64,000 nucleotides of DNA, taken from NCBI GenBank assembly GCA_030427705.1, contig JAUIBR010000004.1, forward strand, positions 124,001-188,000, written 5' to 3'. This document shows positions 27,198 through 36,450 of this stretch, piece by piece. The notes beneath the pieces were generated by a model that saw only the letters and a list, made by a program, of their open reading frames with translations, was not told the origin of the DNA and ran no database searches. The number at the start of each line of letters is the position of its first letter. The stretch's first letter is position 1. Source of the stretch: a bacterium. GTDB taxonomy: Bacteria > Myxococcota_A > Bradymonadia > Bradymonadales > Bradymonadaceae. The position numbers and the translations under genes were made by a program.

Positions 27198-27560
27198 GTG
27201 AGTCGCAATCCACTTGGCAATCCGTGGCAGGGCTACAAGGCATCCTGGTTCCTCCAGGACGCAAAGACCATGGTCATCGGTGTGTTCGTGCTCGCGCTAC
27301 TCGTAGCGCCTTGCGCAGGTGGATATTGGTACTACTCGAAACAGAAACGCCGACAAGCGATTCTAGAAGATGCACTTGCTGCGTGTCCGCAGGACCGCAC
27401 CCGAATGATGTGCATGAAGAACATCGAGAAGATGCATGAAACCTGCCTTGAGCGACAGCGCGCCCAAGGCAGGTTCAATTACTTCCAATACCGAAGTTGT
27501 GTGGGAGTGCCTGTTCAGGCGGGTCAGTTCGACCCATTCAAGAACCTGAAGCTTGACTAG
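27198..27560 (+). CDS. Small membrane protein with cysteine-rich C-terminal region
   Basis: 120 residues from GTG 27198 (TAAGGACAC upstream). One transmembrane helix (~25-46, MVIGVFVLALLVAPCAGGYWYY) is followed by a basic stretch and a domain with CxxxxxxxxxC spacing (AACPQDRTRMMCMKN ... HETCLERQ ... RSCVG), four cysteines that could form two disulfides outside the cytoplasm. I do not recognise the family. It follows the giant lipoprotein by 9 bases and may belong to the same operon. It converges with ileS. Confidence 0.65.
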   Translation: MSRNPLGNPWQGYKASWFLQDAKTMVIGVFVLALLVAPCAGGYWYYSKQKRRQAILEDALAACPQDRTRMMCMKNIEKMHETCLERQRAQGRFNYFQYRSCVGVPVQAGQFDPFKNLKLD

Positions 27561-27566
27561 AATCGC

Positions 27567-30410
27567 TTAGCCCAGCACGCGGGTGCATCGCGGGCAGCAT
27601 TCTTCGCCGCTATTCGGCACAATCCAGAAGTTCCAGCAGCGTGGGCATTTCTCGCCAGTCGCAACTTCAACCGCGACATCGACGAGCTCGCCGTTTGGCG
27701 CGCCATCGATAACCTCAGCTTCACTGACGATTAGTAGCATCGCGAGGTCGTCTGAGTAGTCTTGGAGCAGCTGCAGCGTGGCCCCGGTAGCCACGATAGC
27801 CACCTTTGCCTCTTGGCTTGAACCAATCTGACCTGGCTTCTTTTCCTTCTTCGGAACACGCACCTCTTCAAGCGCCTTCTGAACCTCACTGCGCACGGCC
27901 AAAAGCTGGTCCCAACGCGCCGCGAGCTCATCATCCTTCCATGCCGACAGGTCCGTCGGGTAATCGGCGAGGTGGACGCTCTCGGGCATGCCGTCGTTCT
28001 TAGGCAAGAACTCCCAAACCTCTTCACTTGTGAAGGTGAGGATGGGTGCAATCGCTCGAACAAGTGCTTCTAACGTAAGCCAGTAGGCCGTCTGACCCGA
28101 ACGACGCTCAAGACTCTTCAGCCCTTCGCAGTACAAACGGTCTTTCGACACATCCATGTGGACGTTGGAAAGGTCAACGGTCGCCAACTGCACGAAAGAA
28201 TGGAACACCGTGTGGAATTGGTACTCATCGAATGCCTTTCCACACCGACCCACGACGTCCTGGACACGGTGCAGAAGCCACTTGTCGACTTCTAGCATCT
28301 CGCCGTACGGCACCATGTCTTGACTTGGATCGAAGTCCGAAAGGTTGCCCAACAGGAAGCGGAACGTGTTGCGGATCTTGCGATACGCGTCCGTGACCCG
28401 TTTCAGGATTTCTTTCGACAAGGTGATGTCGCCACGATAGTCGACCGCAGACACCCAAAGACGCAGAATTTCTGCACCCATCTGGTCGATCATGCGTTGC
28501 GGCGGCTCATAGTTCTTGGATGACTTCGAGTACTTTCGGCCACTCTCATCCATCACAAAACCATGAGTCAGGCAGGTTTTGTAAGGCGAATGTCCTCGGG
28601 TTCCCACGCCACACATGATGGAGCTTTGGAACCAACCACGGTGCTGGTCACTACCTTCAAGATAGAGGTCAGCGACCGTGCCCCAATCAAGCATCGCTTC
28701 AAGCACAGCAGACCACGACGTTCCTGAATCGAACCAAACATCAAGAATGTCGGTTTCTTTCTCGAACGAATCTGGGCCCGCGCCGCACTTGCACGTTGTC
28801 CCAGCCGGAACCAAATCCGCAGGTTCGCGTGCGAACCAAACGTCGGCACCGTGCTCTTCGACAAGGTCTGCGACATGGAACGTGATGTCCTTGCTCGCCA
28901 GTGCCTCTCCACACTTTCGGCAGTGGAACACGGTGATTGGAACACCCCAGCTTCGTTGGCGGCTGATGCACCAATCTGGACGGTTCTCGACCATCCCGAC
29001 GATACGATCCTTGCCCCAGCTCGGTACCCACTCGACGTTGTCGATTTCATTGAGCACTTCCTGCCGAAGCTGGAAACCCTCATTGAGGCCCGCGGATTCT
29101 GGCTCCATCGCGATGAACCACTGCGTCGTCGCGCGGAAGATTACTGGCTGCTTCGAGCGCCAACCATGGGGATATCGGTCGATCGTGATCTTGTCGCCAA
29201 CCTTGTTCAGAAGCGCGCCGATCTCGGCCAGATGCTCTTGAATCAGCGGGTTCGCCTTGAACACATGCATCCCACCCCATTGTGGAACCTGCTCTTCGAT
29301 GAAGCAGCCGCGGAAGTCCACGGGATTCACCACGTCGAGGCCGTGTTCCTGGCCAAGATGAAAGTCCTCCTGGCCGTGGCCGGGTGCCGTGTGAACGCAT
29401 CCGGTACCTTGTTCAGTCGTGACGTAGTCAGCTGGCAATAGCACGGACTTGCGGTCGATAAATGGATGTTGAGCGTTCAGGCCTTTGCCTTCCCCAAGCT
29501 CACCTACAAGCAATCGTCCTTCGAAGTTGTGCACAACTTCGGCACCTTCGATGCGACATGCCTCCAGGAAAGCTTCACGCAGGCCTTCAGCGATGATGTA
29601 GACCTCATCGCCGTTCTTAACGAGCTGGTAGTTTAGGTCTGGGTTCAACGCGATCGCGAGGTTCGCTGGAAGCGTCCAAGGCGTCGTCGTCCAGATAACC
29701 GCGAATATTGGCAGTCCGCCGGCGGCATCGGTCAGCTCGGATGGGGCTTCATCGAACGCAAACTTCACATAGACATGCTCAGTCGTATGCGCGTCGTATT
29801 CAACTTCGGCTTCGGCCAGAGCTGTGCGCGATGCCCAGTCCCAGTGGACCGGCTTCAATCCGCGGTATGCGATGCCCTTTTCGAAGAATCGACCGAGCTC
29901 TCGCACCGTCGCTGCTTCGTACTGGTAGCTCATCGTCTTGTAGGGATTTTCCCAATCCCCAAAGATCATCATGCGCTTGAATTCATCGCGCTGGATGCCG
30001 ACGTATTTCTCGGCATATTCGCGACACGCCTGGCGCACTTCGACCTTCGACATGTCGTGCTTCTTCTTGCCCAACTCTTTGTCGACCTGGTGCTCGATCG
30101 GAAGCCCGTGGCAGTCCCAGCCCGGCACATATTCAGCAAGGAACCCAGCCATGGAGCGGTGCTTCACCACGAAGTCCTTCAAAACTTTGTTGAGGATGTG
30201 ACCGTGGTGAATGTTCCCGTTCGCATAGGGCGGTCCATCATGAAGTATGAACCGCGGCGCACCCTGCTCTTTTCGAGCCTTAATAATCTGGCCGTAAATG
30301 TCTTGCTGGTCCCATTTTTCGAGCTGAGCAGGCTCGCGATTTGCGAGATTGCCGCGCATGGGAAATTCCGTGACAGGCAGATTCAGGGTTGCTTTGTAGT
30401 CCGTACTCAC
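27567..30410 (-). CDS. ileS: Isoleucyl-tRNA synthetase
   Basis: 947 residues. GTG 30410 is chosen as start because a perfect AAGGAGG lies 6 bases upstream; an extra upstream ATG at 30431 would sit inside a hairpin tail. It has the HIGH-type motif [12 protein letters not shown] near residue 50, the editing domain ([14 protein letters not shown]), the KMSKS-type KYSKS ([10 protein letters not shown]) and C-terminal zinc cysteines (CPRCWNFW ... CCPRC). A second cysteine pair (CRKCG ... CKCG) occurs before [15 protein letters not shown]. Charges tRNA(Ile). Leader structure upstream is described separately. Confidence 0.97.
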   Translation of the reverse strand: MSTDYKATLNLPVTEFPMRGNLANREPAQLEKWDQQDIYGQIIKARKEQGAPRFILHDGPPYANGNIHHGHILNKVLKDFVVKHRSMAGFLAEYVPGWDCHGLPIEHQVDKELGKKKHDMSKVEVRQACREYAEKYVGIQRDEFKRMMIFGDWENPYKTMSYQYEAATVRELGRFFEKGIAYRGLKPVHWDWASRTALAEAEVEYDAHTTEHVYVKFAFDEAPSELTDAAGGLPIFAVIWTTTPWTLPANLAIALNPDLNYQLVKNGDEVYIIAEGLREAFLEACRIEGAEVVHNFEGRLLVGELGEGKGLNAQHPFIDRKSVLLPADYVTTEQGTGCVHTAPGHGQEDFHLGQEHGLDVVNPVDFRGCFIEEQVPQWGGMHVFKANPLIQEHLAEIGALLNKVGDKITIDRYPHGWRSKQPVIFRATTQWFIAMEPESAGLNEGFQLRQEVLNEIDNVEWVPSWGKDRIVGMVENRPDWCISRQRSWGVPITVFHCRKCGEALASKDITFHVADLVEEHGADVWFAREPADLVPAGTTCKCGAGPDSFEKETDILDVWFDSGTSWSAVLEAMLDWGTVADLYLEGSDQHRGWFQSSIMCGVGTRGHSPYKTCLTHGFVMDESGRKYSKSSKNYEPPQRMIDQMGAEILRLWVSAVDYRGDITLSKEILKRVTDAYRKIRNTFRFLLGNLSDFDPSQDMVPYGEMLEVDKWLLHRVQDVVGRCGKAFDEYQFHTVFHSFVQLATVDLSNVHMDVSKDRLYCEGLKSLERRSGQTAYWLTLEALVRAIAPILTFTSEEVWEFLPKNDGMPESVHLADYPTDLSAWKDDELAARWDQLLAVRSEVQKALEEVRVPKKEKKPGQIGSSQEAKVAIVATGATLQLLQDYSDDLAMLLIVSEAEVIDGAPNGELVDVAVEVATGEKCPRCWNFWIVPNSGEECCPRCTRVLG

Positions 30411-30422
30411 GACGTCCTCCTT

Positions 30423-30450
30423 AAAATACAAAACCCGCGACTATCGCGGG
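30423..30450 (-). terminator. Terminator-like hairpin in the ileS leader
   Basis: On the minus strand CCCGCGA-TAG-TCGCGGG (30450-30434) is followed at once by TTTTGTATTTT, an intrinsic terminator shape, and then by the ileS ribosome binding site AAGGAGG. There is no minus-strand gene upstream that would need terminating before ileS, so this looks like a leader attenuator or a shield against read-through from the repeat array. Confidence 0.6.
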
Positions 30451-30931
30451 GCAAAGACAACTATCACAAAAGCGCATCGGGGCAAAAGTGGTTCGGAGTT
30501 CGCTTCGCTCAGAGTTCGCTTCGCTCAGAATTCGGCATCGCTTCGCGTGCCTCAAAGTTCGCTTCGCTCAGAGTTCGGCATCGCTTCGCGTGCCTCAGAA
30601 TTCGCTTCGCTCAGAATTCGCTTCGCTCAGAATTCGCGGCTACGCCGCTCAGATCGTGTTCAGGATCTGAGGCCGAAGGCCGAATTCCGAAGGAGCGTAG
30701 CGACTGAGTTCTGAGGGAGAGAAGCGAACCGAATTCTGAGGCCGAAGGCCGAATTCCGAAGGAGCGTAGCGACTGAGTTCTGAGGGAGCGAAGCGAACCG
30801 AATTCTGAGGCCGAAGGGCCGAACTCCGAAGGAGCGTAGCGACTGAGTTCTGTCTTGACAGGAAGCCGAATTTCGTAGGACTTTCCTCAAGTTCAAACTG
30901 AAAATCCCTCCCAAACTTGGGGCGTTACGCG
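30451..30931. repeat. Intergenic mini-hairpin array in two opposite halves
   Basis: No gene is supported. The left half (30497-30654) repeats AGTTCGCTTCGCTCAG-type units, some with an enlarged stem (GCATCGC-TTC-GCGTGC) and a last one with GCGGC-TAC-GCCGC. The right half (30666-30852) is a 69-base tandem repeat in 2.7 copies (starts 30666, 30735, 30804) carrying GGCC-GAA-GGCC, TCC-GAA-GGA, GC-GTA-GC and GC-GAA-GC. Conserved flanks are ATTC..CTCAG on the left and CTGAG..GAAT on the right, that is, the same element in opposite orientation. The remaining 30853-30931 is the leader of the next gene. Confidence 0.9.
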
Positions 30932-31660
30932 ATGCTGAAGGCAAGCATTCTGATCCTTTCCGTGCTGTTTCTATGGGTAAACCCTGCGTTTGCCCAGACG
31001 GAAGAAGCCGAAAAGCCGGTCACCGAACAACCTGCCGCCGGGTCTCCAACTACTGACGAGATCGCCGCGAAGACACAGGCTGAAGCTCAGTTCCAGAAGG
31101 CGAAAGAACTCTTTGCTGCCAAAGAGTACGACAAGGCGCTTTCGGCGCTCGACCATGCCTGGCGATTGGACGAAAACCCACTCTATCTTTACCAGCGAAT
31201 CAAAGTGCTGCAGGCCATGGACGAACATGAGTTTGCGCTCGAGCTTCTGGAAAAGAACAAAGAGACGCTCCAGCAGACGGAAGGCGTGGACGACCTATTT
31301 GTGGTCGAAGAGCAACTCAAGAGCGCGATTGAGGACAAGCAGGTTAAACATCCGGACCCGCAGCCGAAACCTACCTCGCGGTCTACATTGAACACGGTCG
31401 GCCCAATTGCGCTTGGCGTGGTTGGGCTCGGGCTAGGCGGATGGGCGGCATACATTTTCACCGCCAGCTGTGAAGTCGAAGCCGCGAACGGCGATTGCTT
31501 GCAAGGCGAATCACCCAATACCGGTCTTGGAATCGGTGCGTCTGTGGGCGCAGCAGGTGCCATCGTCGGCGCCATCGTGTGGTGGTTTATGGGCGCACCC
31601 GATGAACCGGCTCAAGCAACCGTTGCTCCAACCAGTAACGGCATCATGGTGCGATTTTGA
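30932..31660 (+). CDS. Secreted/envelope protein with TPR-like part and hydrophobic C-terminus
   Basis: 242 residues from ATG 30932, preferred to TTG 30917 because it opens a normal signal peptide (MLKASILILSVLFLWVNPAFAQ). Residues ~45-110 are TPR-like (AEAQFQKAKELFAAKEYDKALSALDHAW). Two glycine-rich hydrophobic segments follow (IALGVVGLGLGGWAAYIF and GLGIGASVGAAGAIVGAIVWWFMG) separated by two cysteines. This layout is common in Myxococcota proteins next to PEGA-type proteins. Family function is unknown. The stop overlaps the next start (TTG 31657). Confidence 0.7.
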   Translation: MLKASILILSVLFLWVNPAFAQTEEAEKPVTEQPAAGSPTTDEIAAKTQAEAQFQKAKELFAAKEYDKALSALDHAWRLDENPLYLYQRIKVLQAMDEHEFALELLEKNKETLQQTEGVDDLFVVEEQLKSAIEDKQVKHPDPQPKPTSRSTLNTVGPIALGVVGLGLGGWAAYIFTASCEVEAANGDCLQGESPNTGLGIGASVGAAGAIVGAIVWWFMGAPDEPAQATVAPTSNGIMVRF

Positions 31661-33042
31661 GGCAAGCGCTCACCATAGTATCCATGCTCGTGTGCATGCT
31701 GATTGCGTCCCAAGCCATGGCGCAATCGGTCGCTGTCGTCGCACTCGACGACACGCCGACCAGCCGCAAAACTGCCAGCCGAATGGCCGAAATGCTCTTG
31801 GCCTCAGGGCGCTCCGTTAGCTTTGGAGAACCCGCGTTCGCCCGATACTCCGAACGTGTGGTCGCACTGAACACAACAGCGGATTCGAAGTTCGCGGACT
31901 TCAAGACCCGCTACGACAAAGGCACAGAGGTCTTTTTCTACAAGGGTGAACGCGACGCTATCGAGCTTTTGAGCCCGCTGTTTCAACTGGGCTTGGCTGA
32001 GTTCGGATACGTGTCCGGCAAACCCGAAATCGCAGATCAGGTGTTTGAAGTCGGCGTCCTGTTGATTCGCGCATACGACGGTTTGGGCCGACAGGCCGAA
32101 CGCGATGCGACAGCCCAGCTTGTGGCGAAGTACTTCCCTGCGCGCGAACCATCGCTAGAAAAATCGCCACCCAAGACCATTGAGTTGGTGCGCAAAGCTA
32201 AGGCGGAAATACACAAATCCAACTCGAAGCTCGCGCTGAAACCGATCGGTGGGGACGGATGTGTTGCGATGATGAACGGGGTCGAGGTCAAAGATGGGGT
32301 TTTCCCAGTCGCATCAAACTCCGACGTGTTCGTGCAGGCACGATGCGGCGAAACGCGTGGCCCACTCATGAAGATTGCGGTGAAGCCGGGTACGAGCGTC
32401 GTCGCACTGGTCCCGGTCACAAACATCTCGACCTTGAAAATGTCGGATGACTCGTTTGAAAGCCGACGCTCGGCCGAGGTCACACTGCAAGGACTTCAGT
32501 TCTGGGGCGGATTCGATGAAGTTGTGGGTGTCCGAACTCCCGAAAGCGACGATGACCCGCCCACGCTCTTCGCGCACCTGCGCGGAGGCAAAATTACCTG
32601 GACCGAGACTGTGGGCGTCCCGGCATTCGTCGGTTATGTGCAACAGACATTCGACCTATCTGCCGAGGCTCAGGCGGAACCGTCGTCCACGGACTGGCTC
32701 GCGTACACCCTGATTGGTGGCGGTGTGGTTTCAATCGGGGCAGGTGTGGCCTTGTTCTTCATCGGTACTGGGAAGGCGAGCGACCTGATCTGTAGTGGTT
32801 ATGCGACCGAGAAACCATCTGAAGGTGATTGCTCCGGAGATCCACTTGGCCCATTCACGAAGGAGCAGTTCGAGAGCGAAGTCTCCAGCGCCGACACGCT
32901 ACGCGTAACAGGCGTGGCCCTGGCCGGCGTTGGCGTTGGCGCCATCACCTGGGGAATCATTCGGTTGATCACTGGCTCCGACAGTGACCACGCGACCATT
33001 TCGCCCACACATAATGGCGTCCAGGTCTGGGGGACGTTTTGA
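31657..33042 (+). CDS. Envelope protein, paralogous C-terminus to previous gene
   Basis: 461 residues. The TTG at 31657 overlaps the previous stop in TTGA and gives a proper signal peptide (MRQALTIVSMLVCMLIASQAMAQ); the later ATG 31684 would lack its positive charge. The middle is soluble (~25-345). The C-terminus repeats the plan of the preceding protein: hydrophobic glycine-rich segment (LIGGGVVSIGAGVALFFIGTG), a short cysteine loop, and a second hydrophobic segment (VTGVALAGVGVGAITWGIIRLITG), then 'ATISPTHNGVQVWGTF', matching 'ATVAPTSNGIMVRF'. The two genes are therefore related at their ends. Function unknown. Confidence 0.72.
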   Translation: MRQALTIVSMLVCMLIASQAMAQSVAVVALDDTPTSRKTASRMAEMLLASGRSVSFGEPAFARYSERVVALNTTADSKFADFKTRYDKGTEVFFYKGERDAIELLSPLFQLGLAEFGYVSGKPEIADQVFEVGVLLIRAYDGLGRQAERDATAQLVAKYFPAREPSLEKSPPKTIELVRKAKAEIHKSNSKLALKPIGGDGCVAMMNGVEVKDGVFPVASNSDVFVQARCGETRGPLMKIAVKPGTSVVALVPVTNISTLKMSDDSFESRRSAEVTLQGLQFWGGFDEVVGVRTPESDDDPPTLFAHLRGGKITWTETVGVPAFVGYVQQTFDLSAEAQAEPSSTDWLAYTLIGGGVVSIGAGVALFFIGTGKASDLICSGYATEKPSEGDCSGDPLGPFTKEQFESEVSSADTLRVTGVALAGVGVGAITWGIIRLITGSDSDHATISPTHNGVQVWGTF

Positions 33043-33380
33043 AATACCTTCTGATTTTGGTTGTTCTCGTCACGGGTTGTACCGGCCTTGAGTACGACGA
33101 CGAGGTCACTAATGAGCCCCCTGTCGTCACCATCGTACAGCCGTTCGATGGCGCGACGCTTTCCAATGATATTGAGTTTACCGGATCGGCCACGGACCCA
33201 GAGGACGGTAACATCAGCGCCGAACTTACTTGGACGAGTGATATCGACGGCAATCTCGCATTCCGTCAGCCAGCCTTCACGACGACACTCAGTGTTGGCA
33301 CGCACTTGATTACCGCTACAGCATCCGACTCGGACGGCGAAAGCGGGGCAGCAACCGTGACAATTACCGTCACAGATTAG
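33039..33380 (+). CDS. Small Ig-like lipoprotein
   Basis: 113 residues with a lipobox (LVTGC, Cys14). The start TTG 33039 again overlaps the preceding stop in TTGA. The mature part is a single Ig/PKD-like beta domain (PPVVTIVQPFDGATLSNDIEFTG...TDPEDGNISAELTWTSDIDG...SDSDGESGAATVTITVTD), a fold used for binding on cell surfaces. Third gene of a tightly coupled trio (30932, 31657, 33039). Its TAG overlaps the TAA of the next, opposite-strand gene in TTAG. Confidence 0.75.
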   Translation: MKYLLILVVLVTGCTGLEYDDEVTNEPPVVTIVQPFDGATLSNDIEFTGSATDPEDGNISAELTWTSDIDGNLAFRQPAFTTTLSVGTHLITATASDSDGESGAATVTITVTD

Positions 33381-34747
33381 TTATAACATTGGATATCGCG
33401 CCGGTCTGCGAAGCCGTCGCAGTCGTTGTCGATGCCGTCCTCACAGATTTCAATCGACGGGTTTTCGCACGCTTGCGGTAGGCACATCGCAAGGATATCG
33501 AGCTCGCCCGAATCGACATTCTCAGCTGTCGCGCAGGTTGTTGGGCACAACTCAACCGTATCCGACGTCAGATAGAATCCATCAGCCGCCCCGCACGCAC
33601 TGGCAGACTCAACCGCCTTCACAACCCGCGTTCGACCTTGATCATCAGTAAGCTCCAACGCCATTCGAGTCACATCGGTCAGCTGCCCATCTGGCGCGAC
33701 TGGAAGGGTTAGCGAACAGTCGATATTGGCGTCCTCGATCGTCTTGACCGCGGCTGCTCTGAACACCGCATCGTAGTTCTCGAAATTACAGACAGGGTAA
33801 CGAAGGCCGCCGGTCACGATGCTTAGCTTCTGGTACTCAGTACCCGGGCTTTCGGACGTGCCGCACTGAAACGGGGATAGCTCTTCGTTCGCCGTGTATG
33901 GCGAATTTGGATCCGATTCCTTCGGGAACAACCCCACGATGCTGTGCCAGACGTAGTTACGGTTTCCTGGCGACCCAAAGTTTGCAGGCGTCAGACCGAA
34001 CAGCCGCTCTTCAAACTGGGCCGCATTCGGAGAATCTTGCTGGTCGTCAGTGATCTCGATGAAGACCTTAAACGCCTCGGGCCGCAGCCACGCTGACCAA
34101 CCCGATGCCGTGAAACCATGTCGATCTGCGGCATTATATGTGTTCAGAACTTTCGAGAATGAGTCGTCCGAACCGATTTCCGTGTCGTAATGTTAGAAAC
34201 GTGCGGTATTCGCAGGCTGGTCAGGGACCGGTTCGCAATTCGTGCCAGAAAGCGGCATGGTTACACACACTTCCGCTGCAATCTGTTCACCGTCGCCATG
34301 TTGCGAGAGCATCACAACACGGAAGTCCAACCCGGCATCAAGCATGATGTCGGCAAAGTTTGTGTTGATGTTTCGCTCAACGCTTTCGATCTCGTCGCGC
34401 ATCGAGCTGGAGTTATCGATGACAAAGATGATGTCGACGGGCTTTGTTGCGAGGTCAGCAGAATAGGTGTCTACGATGCATGCTGCATCGCTTGCAGCCG
34501 GATTTAGACCAAGCTCAACTTCGGTTCCGTCCAAGCGCCCGTCACCATCGGTATCGGCTTTTGTCGGGTCTGTCCCGTACTGCGATTCATCGACGTCGCG
34601 AATGCCGTCGCCGTCCGCATCATCCGGATCGACCTGCCCATTATTGGACTCGCATTCCTCACCCTCACAAGTTGCTGCGCTGTCGGTCCCGCATGATGGC
34701 AAGCCCGCCAGCAGGAGCGAAAACACAATCAGAAGGGTTCGATTCAT
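33377..34747 (-). pseudogene. von Willebrand A domain lipoprotein interrupted by one in-frame stop
   Basis: The minus frame opens at ATG 34747 (ATGA overlap with the upstream acyl-CoA dehydrogenase), runs to TAA 34195-34193, and then continues in the same frame without another stop to TAA 33379-33377. Part one has a lipobox (LPSC), calcium loops (DADGDGIRDVDE, DTDGDGRLDGTE) and the start of a vWA domain (VDIIFVIDNSSSMRDEIE). Part two continues the vWA domain (HYDTEIGSDDSFSKVLNTY ... FKVFIEITDDQQDS) and ends in a MopE-like CEDGIDNDCDGFADRRD. The stop sits between ARF and HYDTEIGS, where related proteins have an aromatic residue, so one base (TAC/TAT to TAA) explains it. Confidence 0.82.
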
Positions 34748-36450
34748 GCGCCGGCGATCCTGGCGCATCGAGCCATGTAGTCTGCGTCACGTCCGCGACG
34801 CGCGCGCAATCGGACGTCGAAGAAGTGCTCAAGGATCTCGTTGTCGAGCTCCGTGGCATCGGTATTCGCCATTTCGTTGAGCCTGACCGCTGCGTACATC
34901 GCATAGCAGAGGTCATCCAACAGCGGGCGAAGCTCCAACGAGGCTAGGCCCATTTCCAGTTCCATCACCTGGTCGAGCTGGCTCTGAAGTTCGCCCAATA
35001 CTCCCTTGAGCTCAGGCCCCTTGGTCTCGCAGACGCCTTTGGCGGCAATGAGATCGCCCAGATACTCAAAGAAGCCTTGCTGGATTCGGTACTTCTTCAT
35101 GTCACGGTACATCTGCATGATGAGCGTGTTGTGAGTTCCTTCCCAGTTTTCGTAGACGATGCTGTCACGGAGCAATCGAGGAAGGACTGAGAACGACTCG
35201 ATTGCACCATTGCCACCTAGAATCTCGATGGCCTGCACATTCATCCAACGACCACTCTTGGCGGTCCGTACCTTATTCAGATTGATGCCAAGCCGTTGGA
35301 ACGCCAGGTCCTTCTTCTCGACTTCGCCAGCGTCGATGCGGTCCTGCAGCGCGACCATGTGGAACGTACCAGACACCATCGTGTCGAGCTCGGCCCGCAT
35401 ATCCGCAAGGTGTTCGCTCACCAACGGGTAGTTGATAATCGAAGTTCCGAACGCCTTGCGATGTTCAGCGTATAGTTTTGCGGTCAGATACGCCCGACGC
35501 GCTCCGCCCGCGCATCCGACGGCGTTGTACAGACGCGAGGTATTGATGACGAGCTGCATCATGTTGCGGAAGCCATCGCCAACTTCGCCCATATGATATG
35601 CGACCGCGCCATTGAAATCGGTCTCACCGGACGCCATCGAACGGGTCCCAAGCTTGTCCTTCAATCGACGCACGTGGAAGTTGTTCACGGTGCCGTCTTC
35701 AAGTTTGCGCGGCACCAGGAAGAGGCCCAATCCGCGTGTACCCTCGGGGGCATCATCTGGACGCGCCGTCATCAAAAACACATCAGCATCAATGTTTGAG
35801 CAGAACCACTTTTCACCGGAGATTCGCCAGGTGCCGTCGGCGGCCTGCTCAGCGCGCGTCGCATTGGCACCCACGTCGCTTCCGCCCTGAACTTCAGTCA
35901 GGAACTGCGCGCCCTCAAAATGAAGGTCGTAATCTCGATCCAGAAACCGCTGCAGAAAGCGCTGCTTCAACTCGTCGGTGCCCAATTCCTGCAACACGCG
36001 AATCACACCCGCGGTGCAGGCCAATGGACAATTATGGCCGGCCTCTCCGAGGTAGGACGATACATAGAAGCGAGACAGTGCCCCCAGCGAATTGGGGTGG
36101 TTCGCATACGCTTCCATGATGCCAGAACCGTAGATATAGCGCCCCGCCTCATGATACGTCGGGTGGTGAACGATCTTCTCCTGCCGCGTGCCGAGACCCG
36201 AAAAACGCTCAAGTCGTGGCAAGTTGGTATGCAGGTTGTTCTCGCGAACAAGCTCGTCCACCGGACCTGCGACCTCTTGGCCAAAACGAACGAGATCCTC
36301 CTCAAGCTCATTGAGTTTCTCGCCCGCATAATGCCCGAGCACATTTCGAAAATGCGTGTCGCTCGTGTAAGCGTTTTTGGGGTGCGCCCCATCCCATGAA
36401 AGAAGGTCTTCTCGGCCACGTGTAGTGGCATTGGTCTGTGAATTCGTCAT
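34744..36450 (-). CDS. Acyl-CoA dehydrogenase family protein
   Basis: 568 residues, longer than the ~380-residue classical enzymes and closer to the AidB/FadE5-like branch. It has an N-terminal helical extension, FLTEVQGGSDVGANATRAE (FAD/substrate contact), GEKWFCSN, GLGLFLVPRKLEDG, and the catalytic glutamate context YENWEGTHNTL. Expected to oxidise an acyl-CoA thioester with FAD; the exact substrate is unknown. The interrupted vWA gene is coupled downstream by ATGA. It diverges from the inositol-lipid operon across a 336-base region that holds several inverted repeats. Confidence 0.87.
   Translation of the reverse strand: MTNSQTNATTRGREDLLSWDGAHPKNAYTSDTHFRNVLGHYAGEKLNELEEDLVRFGQEVAGPVDELVRENNLHTNLPRLERFSGLGTRQEKIVHHPTYHEAGRYIYGSGIMEAYANHPNSLGALSRFYVSSYLGEAGHNCPLACTAGVIRVLQELGTDELKQRFLQRFLDRDYDLHFEGAQFLTEVQGGSDVGANATRAEQAADGTWRISGEKWFCSNIDADVFLMTARPDDAPEGTRGLGLFLVPRKLEDGTVNNFHVRRLKDKLGTRSMASGETDFNGAVAYHMGEVGDGFRNMMQLVINTSRLYNAVGCAGGARRAYLTAKLYAEHRKAFGTSIINYPLVSEHLADMRAELDTMVSGTFHMVALQDRIDAGEVEKKDLAFQRLGINLNKVRTAKSGRWMNVQAIEILGGNGAIESFSVLPRLLRDSIVYENWEGTHNTLIMQMYRDMKKYRIQQGFFEYLGDLIAAKGVCETKGPELKGVLGELQSQLDQVMELEMGLASLELRPLLDDLCYAMYAAVRLNEMANTDATELDNEILEHFFDVRLRARRGRDADYMARCARIAGA

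Noticed and set aside
30434-30450. tRNA or T-box element before ileS
   Set aside because: Only one 7-base hairpin is present; no cloverleaf and no T-box antiterminator core were found.
30488-30670. Open frames across the second repeat array
   Set aside because: They are repeats of short hairpin units read in frame by chance; both strands are open at once and no start signal exists.
30497-30852. CRISPR array
   Set aside because: Units are contiguous or separated by related sequence with no unique spacers of constant length, and no cas gene is in the window.
33938-34192. Frameshift between the two halves of the vWA gene
   Set aside because: The two halves are in the same frame: 34192 to 33938 is exactly 85 codons without a stop, so only the single TAA at 34195-34193 separates them.
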